From assembly GCA_017548605.1 (NCBI GenBank), contig JAFYZT010000025.1, positions 1 through 51,106 of the forward strand: 51,106 nucleotides of DNA, in the 5' to 3' direction. This DNA comes from Prevotella sp. (GTDB taxonomy: Bacteria; Bacteroidota; Bacteroidia; Bacteroidales; Bacteroidaceae). Of the stretch, positions 24,748 through 32,927 are shown piece by piece; within the stretch, counting starts at the first letter, position 1, and each line of letters starts with the position of its first letter. The notes beneath the pieces were generated by a model. The model was not told the DNA's origin and made no database searches. It saw only the letters and a list, made by a program, of their open reading frames with translations. The position numbers were made by a program, and so were the translations under genes.

Positions 24748-27700
24748 ATGAATAACGCGTTATTCTCAGAAGACACATACGAGCAGGTGCTAATCGAGTT
24801 ATTCAAAGAACTCGGTTACCGCTACGAATACTGCCCCGATATGACAAGGGATTATCGGGAGCCGCTGCTCGAACAGCCCTTATTGGAGGCGCTTCACCGC
24901 ATCAACCCGACAGTACCTATGACGGCTCTGGAGGATGTGGTGAAGAAACTCCGACAGATTGAAGGCTCCTCGCTCTATGAGCAGAACTTCAAATTCACCC
25001 AGATGATGCAATATGGCGTGGAGGTGAATTACGCCGACAGCAAGCATCAGGTGAAGACGGCTGTGGTCGATTTGATGGACTTCCACCATCCCGACCAAAA
25101 CGAGTTTATGGTGGTCAATCAGTTCACCGTGCAAGACAAGGACACGAAGCGTCCCGACATCGTGGTGTTCGTCAACGGAATGCCGCTCGTGGTCATTGAG
25201 CTGAAATCACCCAGCCGCGAAGAGACGGATGCCAGCGAGGCGTACCTACAACTGCGCAACTACCAGCAACTCATTCCCTGTCTCTTTACCTACAACGCCT
25301 TCAACGTGATGAGCGACATGGCGATAACGAAGATAGGGACCGTCACCGCCAAGGAAGACAGATACATGGAATGGAAAAAGGCGGATGGTACAGTGGCAGA
25401 CTATGATGTCAGTTTCAAAGCGGTTTTCACCAAAGAGGTGTTTCTCAACCTGCTGAAAAACTATCTCCTCTTCGACGTGAGCGAGGGAAAATACGGCAAG
25501 ATATTGGCGGGATACCACCAATACTATGCCGTGGAGAAGGCTGCTAAGCGAGCACAGGAAGCGGTGAAAGGCAACGGTAAGATTGGTGTGTTCTGGCATA
25601 CGCAAGGCTCAGGAAAGAGCCTGTCGATGGTATTCCTCGCACATCACCCGCTAGTTCAGGCCATGAACCCCACCATCGTGGTCATCACCGACCGCAACGA
25701 CCTCGATGAACAACTCTACGGACAGTTCTCACGTACCGCTGACTTCCTGCGGCAACATGCCGTGCAGAGTACGAGCCGTAATGCAGAGAATGATTCAACA
25801 AGCCTGAAGGCTTTGCTGAAAAACCGGCAGTCGGGCGGCATCATCTTCACTACCATGCAGAAGTTTGATGACTTCGACGGACCACTGTCCGAACGGCAGA
25901 ACATCATCGTCATGACGGATGAGGCGCATCGCGGACAGTATGGCATGGAAGAGAAAGTGGATATGGAAGGAAATATCCACATAGGTACGGCAAGAAAAAT
26001 CCGCAACTCCCTACCCCATGCTTCCTATATCGGGTTCACCGGCACGCCCATCTCAGACAAAGACCGCGACACGCAGGAGGTGTTCGGCGACTATATCGAC
26101 ATATACGACATGACTCAGGCTGTGGAAGATGGTGCAACAATGCCCGTCTATTATGAGAGCCGTGTCATTAAACTGCAGTTGAAGGAGGATGTGCTGCAGA
26201 AGATTGACGAGGAATATGAACGCCTGAGGGAAGAAGGTGCCGAGGAGGCTGACATCGAGGAGAACAAGAAACTGATGTCGCACATGGATGAACTGCTCGG
26301 CAACGACAAGACCATCGACGCACTCGTCAATGACATCCTCGCCCACTATGAGGACAACCGCCAATATGTGTGTGGCGGAAAGGCGATGATTGTGGCCTAC
26401 TCACGACCCATCGCCATGAAGATTTACCGTCGCATCCTCGAATTGCGTGAGGACTGGACGGAGAAAGTAAAAGTGGTGATGACCAGCGGCAACCAAGACC
26501 CCGAGGAGTGGACGAAAATCATCGGGGGGAAGGGATACAAGAAGGAACTGGCCAAGAAATTCAAGGACATTGACGACCCGATGAAAATCGCCATCGTGGT
26601 AGATATGTGGCTCACGGGCTTTGACGTGCCCTCGCTGGCCACGATGTATGTCTATAAGCCCATGAAAGACCATAACCTGATGCAAGCCATCGCCCGAGTG
26701 AACCGAGTGTTCCCCGAAAAGGCCGGTGGACTCATCGTGGATTATGTGGGTATAGCAGCCGCGCTGAAAGAGGCGATGAAACAATACACGAAGCGCGACC
26801 GTGACAAATATGGGGACAACGACATCAAGAAACAGGCCTATACCAAATTCCGTGAATATCTGGAGATATGCCGTGAACTGCTGCATGGCTTCGACTATTC
26901 AAATTTCCATCATGGAACGGCAACCGAAAGGGCACAACTCATCAAGGGTGGCGTGAACTTCTTCGTGGCTCCCGACAAAGCGGAGGAATGCAAGGAGTTC
27001 ATCAAGAACGCGTCGCTGCTGAAACAGTCGGTCACACTGTGCCGTTCACTACTCACGGAAGAGGAACGGTTTGAGGTCAGTTTCATGGAGGCGGTACGCA
27101 CATTGCTCAACCGACTGCAAAACCCAGGTAAGATTACCAAGAAGGAAATCAACCAAAGAATTGCCGCCCTGATAGCGCAGAGTGTGAAGACGGACGGCGT
27201 GGTCAACCTCTTCGACAACCAGGCTGAATTCTCGCTGTTTGACGAGGCGTTCCTCAATGAGGTGAAAACGATGAAAGAGAAGAACCTGGCGGTGCAACTC
27301 TTGCAGAACCTCATCAAGAAACGGGTACGCGAGGTGGCACGCAGAAACCTCGTCAAGGGTGAACTGTTCAGCGACATGTTCACCAATACGCTGAACTGCT
27401 ACATCAAGGGCATGCTCACCAACGAGGAAGTGATTCAGGAACTGATGAAGTTGGCACAAGAGATGATGAAGGCCGAAAGTGAGGGTAACAGCATGGGGCT
27501 GTCCAATGAAGAAAAGGCATTCTATGATGCATTGACCAAGCCACAGGCGGTCAAGGACTTCTATTCCAACGAACAGTTGGTGAACATGACCAGGGAACTG
27601 ACCGACATGTTGCGCAAAAACCGCACCATCGACTGGAACCGTCGTGAATCGGAAAGGGCCAACATGCGACGACTTGTCAAGCGTCTGCTGAAGAAATATA

Positions 27701-28050
27701 AATACCCGCCCGAAGAGGCTGAAAACGCCTTGGCCACCGTTCTCAGTCAGTGTGAGCAGTGGGCCGATGACGACTCCATGTTGCAACAGCGCAAGTTGGA
27801 CAATGTCGAGGATGATCAGGAAGTGCGCAATCTCATTTTCAACCGTCTGCAGATGGATGAGACCACTTCCGATGCTCAGTTGCAGCGTGAGGTCATCGAA
27901 CTATTCGGCATGCGCTATCCTGACATGACACTCAACGACTGGCGACATATCATCGAGGCATATACCCCATTGGTTAGAGCAGCCGTGAAGCCCAAAGCCC
28001 AAGAAATATCCATGGAACATTATGAAAGGGCTGCGGAAGACCCGGAGTAG
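24748..28050 (+). CDS. hsdR: Type I restriction endonuclease subunit
   Basis: This 1100-residue protein is the DNA-translocating, cleaving subunit. The N-terminal nuclease has the PD-(D/E)xK triad as D137 in KRPDIVVF and E151-x-K153 in VVIELKSPS. Two RecA-like helicase domains follow, with Walker A K290 in HTQGSGKS, the DEAH box (391-394) and the motif VI region QAIARVNRVF. The C-terminal third is helical and should bind HsdM/HsdS. Length is normal and all motifs look intact, so the locus should be active. The start is 56 nt after the four-helix-bundle gene. Confidence 0.96.
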   Translation: MNNALFSEDTYEQVLIELFKELGYRYEYCPDMTRDYREPLLEQPLLEALHRINPTVPMTALEDVVKKLRQIEGSSLYEQNFKFTQMMQYGVEVNYADSKHQVKTAVVDLMDFHHPDQNEFMVVNQFTVQDKDTKRPDIVVFVNGMPLVVIELKSPSREETDASEAYLQLRNYQQLIPCLFTYNAFNVMSDMAITKIGTVTAKEDRYMEWKKADGTVADYDVSFKAVFTKEVFLNLLKNYLLFDVSEGKYGKILAGYHQYYAVEKAAKRAQEAVKGNGKIGVFWHTQGSGKSLSMVFLAHHPLVQAMNPTIVVITDRNDLDEQLYGQFSRTADFLRQHAVQSTSRNAENDSTSLKALLKNRQSGGIIFTTMQKFDDFDGPLSERQNIIVMTDEAHRGQYGMEEKVDMEGNIHIGTARKIRNSLPHASYIGFTGTPISDKDRDTQEVFGDYIDIYDMTQAVEDGATMPVYYESRVIKLQLKEDVLQKIDEEYERLREEGAEEADIEENKKLMSHMDELLGNDKTIDALVNDILAHYEDNRQYVCGGKAMIVAYSRPIAMKIYRRILELREDWTEKVKVVMTSGNQDPEEWTKIIGGKGYKKELAKKFKDIDDPMKIAIVVDMWLTGFDVPSLATMYVYKPMKDHNLMQAIARVNRVFPEKAGGLIVDYVGIAAALKEAMKQYTKRDRDKYGDNDIKKQAYTKFREYLEICRELLHGFDYSNFHHGTATERAQLIKGGVNFFVAPDKAEECKEFIKNASLLKQSVTLCRSLLTEEERFEVSFMEAVRTLLNRLQNPGKITKKEINQRIAALIAQSVKTDGVVNLFDNQAEFSLFDEAFLNEVKTMKEKNLAVQLLQNLIKKRVREVARRNLVKGELFSDMFTNTLNCYIKGMLTNEEVIQELMKLAQEMMKAESEGNSMGLSNEEKAFYDALTKPQAVKDFYSNEQLVNMTRELTDMLRKNRTIDWNRRESERANMRRLVKRLLKKYKYPPEEAENALATVLSQCEQWADDDSMLQQRKLDNVEDDQEVRNLIFNRLQMDETTSDAQLQREVIELFGMRYPDMTLNDWRHIIEAYTPLVRAAVKPKAQEISMEHYERAAEDPE

Positions 28051-28087
28051 ACAATAAACTCACAGATAGCACAGAAAACCACAGAAA

Positions 28088-29914
28088 ATGATTATGAAAA
28101 GAATAATTTCCAAATCACTGCTCATACTAGCAATTCTTATTGCCGGAGTGGGAGAAGTGAAAGCAACAGACGAAATCAAGCAGTATCTGACGTTCAAGAC
28201 GGAGGACTATTGCGCAGCGACATGGGATGCCAGTACCTGCACGTTCACATGGGGTCTGGGCGGTGCCAATGCGGCATGGACCTTCATGGCCGCCGAGGGC
28301 ATCAGCGGTGACCTGAGCGGCTGGAAGCGGCTGCATATGCACGTCAGCGACTTCACGAATGCGAGTGCGCAGCAGCTGACGGTTGTGTTCACCATGAATA
28401 ACGGCTCGTGGCCTCCCAGCGGTCCGACGAAGAAATTCGTCGTGTCGCCAGATGCGTCGGGTGACATCGACATCCAGTTAGAGGGCGTCAACTGGGGCAA
28501 CTGCGACATCACCAAGATTCAGGACCTGACCATCTATGGCTGCGCCCGCGACGACCAGTCGATAAACGCGTCGGTGAAGGTGACAGATGCATATTACATC
28601 AGCGAGGGTGGGCCCGTGAACCAGACGGTGAACATCGCCGTGGACAACAAGACACGTTCCTTCCGTCTCTACGTGCCGAAGGACTGCCAGCCGGGGGCTC
28701 CGCTTGTCATCACCATGCATGGTGCCAGCGGCAGCATGGACGACCAGTGTCCGCGTTTCAACGAGATTGCCGACACGGCGAAGTTCATCATAGCCTATCC
28801 GCAGGGTGAGCAAATATACTTCCCCGTGTTCGGAGGCTATACCACGGGCTGGGATGCATCGGGTGAGGACAATGCCGATGCCGCTTTTCTCAGAGCCATC
28901 ATCGACAATCTGGCCGAGAACTACCAGATTGACCGCCAGCGTGTCTATTGCTGCGGGTTCTCCAATGGCGGCATGAACACCTACGCGATGGCGAATGTAT
29001 GCAGCGACGTGTTTGCCGCCTTCGCCAGCATCAGCGGCTTCCCACTTAACGAGTTCCACCTGCGCCACACGGGCAAGCGTCCCGTACCCTTCCTGCACAT
29101 TCACGGAAAGGCTGACGACTTTGTGCGCTACCGGCTGATGCCTACCATCGTGGATGAGATGGTGGCTCGCATGGGGGCTAACCCCGTACCTGTGAAGACC
29201 GGCATCAGTGGCAAGTACGACAAGAGTGTTTATCAGGCCATGGACGGCAGCTTCCCCTTCATCTACTACGAAATCGACGGCATGGGCCACAACGACTTCA
29301 CGACAAATACCGAGGACGGCAACTCATCGCTGACCATGTGGAAATTCTTCCGTCAGTACACGCTCGACACCCCCTGCGACAACACGCTGAAATGGATGCC
29401 GCGCATAGAGACCGAGGGCTTCACGCCGAAGAGTCACGGTTGGACGGTGAACAGCGGCACGACACTGCTCTCGTTCGGACTTGGCGCGAAGACCGACGCC
29501 AATCAGAATGTCTATCATTCGTTACAGCTCACCACTGGACACTACAAGCTCTCGTTCCATACCGACGGCGAGGCCGGCAAGACCATCGGCGTGAAACTGA
29601 CACGGTTCCAGACCTCAAAGGTCGTGCTCAACACCACGGTGCAGGTGGGCGAGGACGTTACCCTCTTCTTCGACATCGAGAACGATGACTTCGGACAGTA
29701 CAAACTCGTCTTCACCCGTGAGAATACCACCGATGCCATCACCGTCAGCAACATCGAACTGCGCACTGCTACAGACGAAGAGATGACCGGCATACGCCCT
29801 GTAGATTGTTCCGCTCCAACACAGGACAGGTACTATACACTGGAGGGACTTCAGGTCAGCCATCCGTTGAAGGGTATCTACATTAAGGACGGGAAAAAGG
29901 TTATTGTGAGGTAA
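28088..29914 (+). CDS. Secreted CE1/PHB-depolymerase-like esterase
   Basis: This 608-residue protein has a signal peptide (about 1-26). An N-terminal beta-rich domain (about 30-175) looks like a carbohydrate-binding accessory domain. The alpha/beta-hydrolase esterase domain (about 180-430) has catalytic Ser292 in CGFSNGGMN, Asp343 or Asp344 in HGKADDF and His401 in GMGHND. The oxyanion-loop motif VITMHGASGS and the motif AYPQGE match feruloyl/acetyl-xylan esterases of the PHB-depolymerase family. A second beta domain follows, then a C-terminal tail (YYTLEGLQV ... KGIYIKDGKKVIVR) like that of the pectinesterase. It probably removes acyl groups from plant polysaccharides. It begins 37 nt after hsdR but belongs functionally to glycan use. 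Confidence 0.82.
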   Translation: MIMKRIISKSLLILAILIAGVGEVKATDEIKQYLTFKTEDYCAATWDASTCTFTWGLGGANAAWTFMAAEGISGDLSGWKRLHMHVSDFTNASAQQLTVVFTMNNGSWPPSGPTKKFVVSPDASGDIDIQLEGVNWGNCDITKIQDLTIYGCARDDQSINASVKVTDAYYISEGGPVNQTVNIAVDNKTRSFRLYVPKDCQPGAPLVITMHGASGSMDDQCPRFNEIADTAKFIIAYPQGEQIYFPVFGGYTTGWDASGEDNADAAFLRAIIDNLAENYQIDRQRVYCCGFSNGGMNTYAMANVCSDVFAAFASISGFPLNEFHLRHTGKRPVPFLHIHGKADDFVRYRLMPTIVDEMVARMGANPVPVKTGISGKYDKSVYQAMDGSFPFIYYEIDGMGHNDFTTNTEDGNSSLTMWKFFRQYTLDTPCDNTLKWMPRIETEGFTPKSHGWTVNSGTTLLSFGLGAKTDANQNVYHSLQLTTGHYKLSFHTDGEAGKTIGVKLTRFQTSKVVLNTTVQVGEDVTLFFDIENDDFGQYKLVFTRENTTDAITVSNIELRTATDEEMTGIRPVDCSAPTQDRYYTLEGLQVSHPLKGIYIKDGKKVIVR

Positions 29915-30125
29915 AGGAAGTAATAAGGAGTTAAAGGAGTTAAGAAGTTATAGAAGTTAAGCCGAATGTCAAAGGAGGTTAGGAGGTTAGAAGATTTAAA
30001 AATTAAAAGATTAAAAGATTATAAGATTAAAAAGAGAGGTCGGGACTGGGTAATATTTAAAGATTAAAAAATTAAAAGATTAAAAGATTATAAATTAAAA
30101 AAAGAGGTTGGGACAGAATTTTGTT
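29915..30125 (+). repeat. 3'-trailer repeat after the esterase gene, plus AT-rich AAGATTAAAA array
   Basis: The esterase stop is followed by GGAGTTAAAGGAGTTAAG units and AAGCCGAATGTCAAAGG (29918-29975), the same trailer as after arcA, ctlX and rocD. From 29990 to 30105 a low-complexity AGATTAAAAGATTAAAAG array carries two copies of a GAGGTYGGGAC element. Confidence 0.75.
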
Positions 30126-30133
30126 TATATTTG
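30126..30133 (+). promoter_or_regulatory. -7 box of the PKD protein gene
   Basis: TATATTTG matches TAnnTTTG, 37 nt before the ATG. A TTG lies 15 nt upstream, closer than usual. Confidence 0.5.
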
Positions 30134-30170
30134 TAGCCGATAAGGTTCAAGAAACAAAAAAAATTGAGAT

Positions 30171-32000
30171 ATGAAAAGATTTACTCTTTTGCTTTTAAGT
30201 GCGGCATGGATGTGTCTGAACGTAAACGCTCAGCTGACGGCAGACTTCAGTGCCAGTGAGGCCATGGTGCCCTATTATGAGCAGGGATGGGACAGTCAGG
30301 AAGAGTTCGACTCGTGGACTTACACCAGCAACAGCTCATCGACCTGGCATCTGGGTAACGCCAGCAAGCCATTTTCCACCATCGACAGTAACAGCAAGGC
30401 ATCGATGGTATTGAACTATAGCACCGGGCAGAATGAGGTGGCCACATCCCCCGCCATCGACATTCGCGAGAGCAGCCAACTGGAGTTCTACTGCTATTCC
30501 AGTGGCATTTTCCTGGTCTATGGAGCATGGAAACTGTATGCGATAGCCGACGGCACGTCAACGCTCCTCATCGACCAATTTAACTGGGCACAGGAAAAGG
30601 GTTACGAAGGTCCGAGCTGGGAGAAATTCACCGTTAACCTTGCCGCCTATGCCGGCAAACAGGTGAAGTTCTCATTCGTCTATCAGGGCGACTATGGCGA
30701 GGACGAGGCCATCGACGGTTTCAAAATTAAACAAGTAGCTTCCAGTGACGATGCAACTATCAACATCAAGGAAGGCGAGAGCGTGCATTTCCTCGACATG
30801 AGCACAGGTAATGTGACATCGTGGAACTGGACCTTCGAGGGCGGCACCCCAGCCTCCAGCAACGAGCAGAACCCCATGGTGACCTACAAGAAGGCCGGCA
30901 GCTATGCCGTGACGCTGACCGTGGGCGACGGCAACAGCTCTGCCACGAAGACGCGCAATGCCTTCGTCACCGTGAGTGGCGAGGCTCCAACAGCAGCGGT
31001 CGGTCTGCCCGACGGTGCCTACCTGTCGCCCTGGGTGATGATGTTCGTGCCGACGAATGTGCCTTTGACCTTCAAGGATGCCTCCACAGGCAATCCCTCA
31101 CAGTGGTCGTGGACCATTGGCGGTGCCGAGCCATCCTCCAGCAACGAGCAGAACCCCACCGTCACCTACCCTGCCGAGGGCACATTCGGCATCAGGCTGG
31201 AAGTGGCCAACGACACGGGCAGCAATGTATTCGAAACCGTGGACAATGCCATTCAGGCCGGCGGCGAACAGGAAATATGGAACATCACTCCCGAAGAGAC
31301 GACCAACCTGTCGATGATAGAAATGGGCTGGTACGGTAACTATGCCGGCACCAACTGGCTTGGAATGGGCGAGTTTGCCGAGCATTTCGACGCTCCACTC
31401 GCCGATGCCACCATCAGCAAGGTAAATATCTATTTTGGTAAGGTGACGGCCCAATCGACCAATGCCGATATCGACGTGAAGATTGCTACCGTTGGTGACG
31501 ACGGCATGCCCGGCGAGATTCTGGGCAGCACAAGCCTCAAGGCTAGTGAATTGGCGTACGACCCGACTACCGTCAACGCTACCGAGTTTGTGTTCGACAC
31601 ACCCATAGAGGTGAAGGCCGGCACCGAGTTCTTTGCTGTGGTGGGACCGTTCCCGAATGACAATGGTGACGACATCGCCATCCTGCTCTGCCGACGCAAT
31701 GTGGGCGAGAAATGCACCGCTTACCATTTTGTCTATGACGAAGGCGATAACTACACCTATCTCGAGACCGGCAGTTGGTACAAGAACGTTGACGACCCAT
31801 TGTCGTTGACGATAGCACCAGTGCTTAAATACGATGTGTTGACAAACATCAACACGACCGACGTTAGCAAGCAGGTGGCTTCCCAGACCTATTATAACAT
31901 CGCAGGCATGGCAAGCGACAAGCCGTTCCAAGGAGTGAATATCGTGGTTACTAGATATACTGATGGAACAGAAATTAAAGGTAAAGAAGTAAAAAGGTAA
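30171..32000 (+). CDS. Secreted PKD-domain protein
   Basis: This 609-residue protein has a signal peptide ending NVNAQ (about 1-21). Residues about 35-190 resemble a choice-of-anchor-J type beta-sandwich (WDSQEEFDSWTY ... WEKFTVNLAAYAGKQVKFSF). Two PKD domains follow, recognisable by SWNWTFEGG and WSWTIGGAEPSSSNEQNPTV, then a further beta domain (about 380-555). The C-terminus (TYYNIAGMASDKPFQGVNIV) resembles the short tails of the pectinesterase and esterase. No catalytic motif is visible. Such proteins are usually surface or secreted binding or adhesion proteins; the ligand is unknown. A -7 box lies 37 nt upstream of the ATG. Confidence 0.78.
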   Translation: MKRFTLLLLSAAWMCLNVNAQLTADFSASEAMVPYYEQGWDSQEEFDSWTYTSNSSSTWHLGNASKPFSTIDSNSKASMVLNYSTGQNEVATSPAIDIRESSQLEFYCYSSGIFLVYGAWKLYAIADGTSTLLIDQFNWAQEKGYEGPSWEKFTVNLAAYAGKQVKFSFVYQGDYGEDEAIDGFKIKQVASSDDATINIKEGESVHFLDMSTGNVTSWNWTFEGGTPASSNEQNPMVTYKKAGSYAVTLTVGDGNSSATKTRNAFVTVSGEAPTAAVGLPDGAYLSPWVMMFVPTNVPLTFKDASTGNPSQWSWTIGGAEPSSSNEQNPTVTYPAEGTFGIRLEVANDTGSNVFETVDNAIQAGGEQEIWNITPEETTNLSMIEMGWYGNYAGTNWLGMGEFAEHFDAPLADATISKVNIYFGKVTAQSTNADIDVKIATVGDDGMPGEILGSTSLKASELAYDPTTVNATEFVFDTPIEVKAGTEFFAVVGPFPNDNGDDIAILLCRRNVGEKCTAYHFVYDEGDNYTYLETGSWYKNVDDPLSLTIAPVLKYDVLTNINTTDVSKQVASQTYYNIAGMASDKPFQGVNIVVTRYTDGTEIKGKEVKR

Positions 32001-32408
32001 AATACCCACCCCCGACCCCTCCCCAAGGGAGGGGAGATAGGAAGTAATTAGGAGTTAAAGGAGTTAAGAAGTTAAAGGAGTTAAGCCGAATGTCAAAGGG
32101 AGTAAAAAAGGGAGTAAAAGGGAGGTAAAGGGAGTAAAAGGGGGAGTTATAAAAGGAAGTTATAAAAGGAAGTTAAGCACTTCGTGCTGGACAATAGCTT
32201 TGAAAAGTAAAAAAGTAAAAGGGTAAAAGGGTAAAAAAGTAAAAATGGTGGGCGGAGTAATGTCCATTTTAACTTCCAATTTAACTTCCATGAGCGAAGC
32301 GAATTAACTCCCACTTTAACTTCCTATTAAAGAAAAACTCCCATGAGCGAAGCGAATTAACTTCCAATTTAACTCCCAATTAAAAAAAATAAACCAAAAG
32401 GAAAAGAT
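32001..32408. other. Repeat-rich 408-bp intergenic region
   Basis: In order it holds a REP-like palindrome (32004-32035), the GGAGTTAA trailer with AAGCCGAATGTCAAAGGG (32038-32103), GGGAGTAAAAGGGAGG arrays (32100-32250) and two copies of the leader element with CATGAGCGAAGCGAATTAAC (32268-32390). The G-rich first half and C-rich second half could pair as RNA. No gene was seen. Confidence 0.8.
32268..32390 (+). repeat. 5'-leader repeats before the lipoprotein at 32409 (two copies)
   Basis: CATGAGCGAAGCGAATTAAC appears at 32289 and again at 32343, each flanked by TTAACTCCCACTTTAACT-type units, ending about 20 nt before the start codon. It matches the leaders of ctlX and pruA. Confidence 0.75.
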
Positions 32409-32789
32409 ATGAAAAATAAAATGAGACAAATAATGGGCGCATGCGCCCTGATGTGCTGCCTGATGCTGTTGGGCAGCTGTTCGGCCAAGCAATCGGCCAT
32501 GAGGCAGTTGAGCCACTTGAACAACGAGTTGAAATACGAAAGCGAGGACTACACGCTGAGCGACTGGAACAATGCGCTGGGCGAGTTCAAGCAAGTAGTG
32601 GGCAAGTTGGAACAGTGCAAGATGAGCGGCAGCGAACGCGCTGAGGTGCGCCGCATGGAAGGTGAATGTGTGGGCTACCTGGTGAAGGGTGCCGGACTGA
32701 GTGCCGTGCGCACCGTGTTCAGCATCGGCAACGAGGTGAAAGCCGGCATCGAAGGGCTCCTCGACGCCATCACAGGAGGGAGAAGGTAA
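32409..32789 (+). CDS. Small lipoprotein of unknown function
   Basis: This 126-residue protein has a lipoprotein signal with lipobox LLGSC (Cys24). The mature part is mainly helical with a charged region (HLNNELKYESEDYTLSDWNN) and a glycine-rich C-terminus. I do not recognise the family. A double leader repeat precedes it, and three REP-like elements separate its stop from the convergent subtilase stop. Confidence 0.65.
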   Translation: MKNKMRQIMGACALMCCLMLLGSCSAKQSAMRQLSHLNNELKYESEDYTLSDWNNALGEFKQVVGKLEQCKMSGSERAEVRRMEGECVGYLVKGAGLSAVRTVFSIGNEVKAGIEGLLDAITGGRR

Positions 32790-32790
32790 A

Positions 32791-32924
32791 TACCCACCCC
32801 CAGCCCCTCCCCAAGGAAAGGAAATACCCACCCCCAACCCCTCCCCAAGGGAGGGGAGATGAATGGCAGGGAAGAGGTGTGAAGACACAAGTTCCCCCTC
32901 CTTGGGAGGGGGTTAGGGGGGAGG
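32791..32924. repeat. Three REP-like elements between convergent genes
   Basis: Copies at about 32791-32822 and 32825-32858 face the lipoprotein gene (CACCCCCAACCCCTCCCC with the GGGAGGGG arm). The copy at about 32891-32924 is inverted and lies directly after the subtilase stop. The inverted copy matches the element at 37726-37760. Confidence 0.85.
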
Positions 32925-32927
32925 CCT

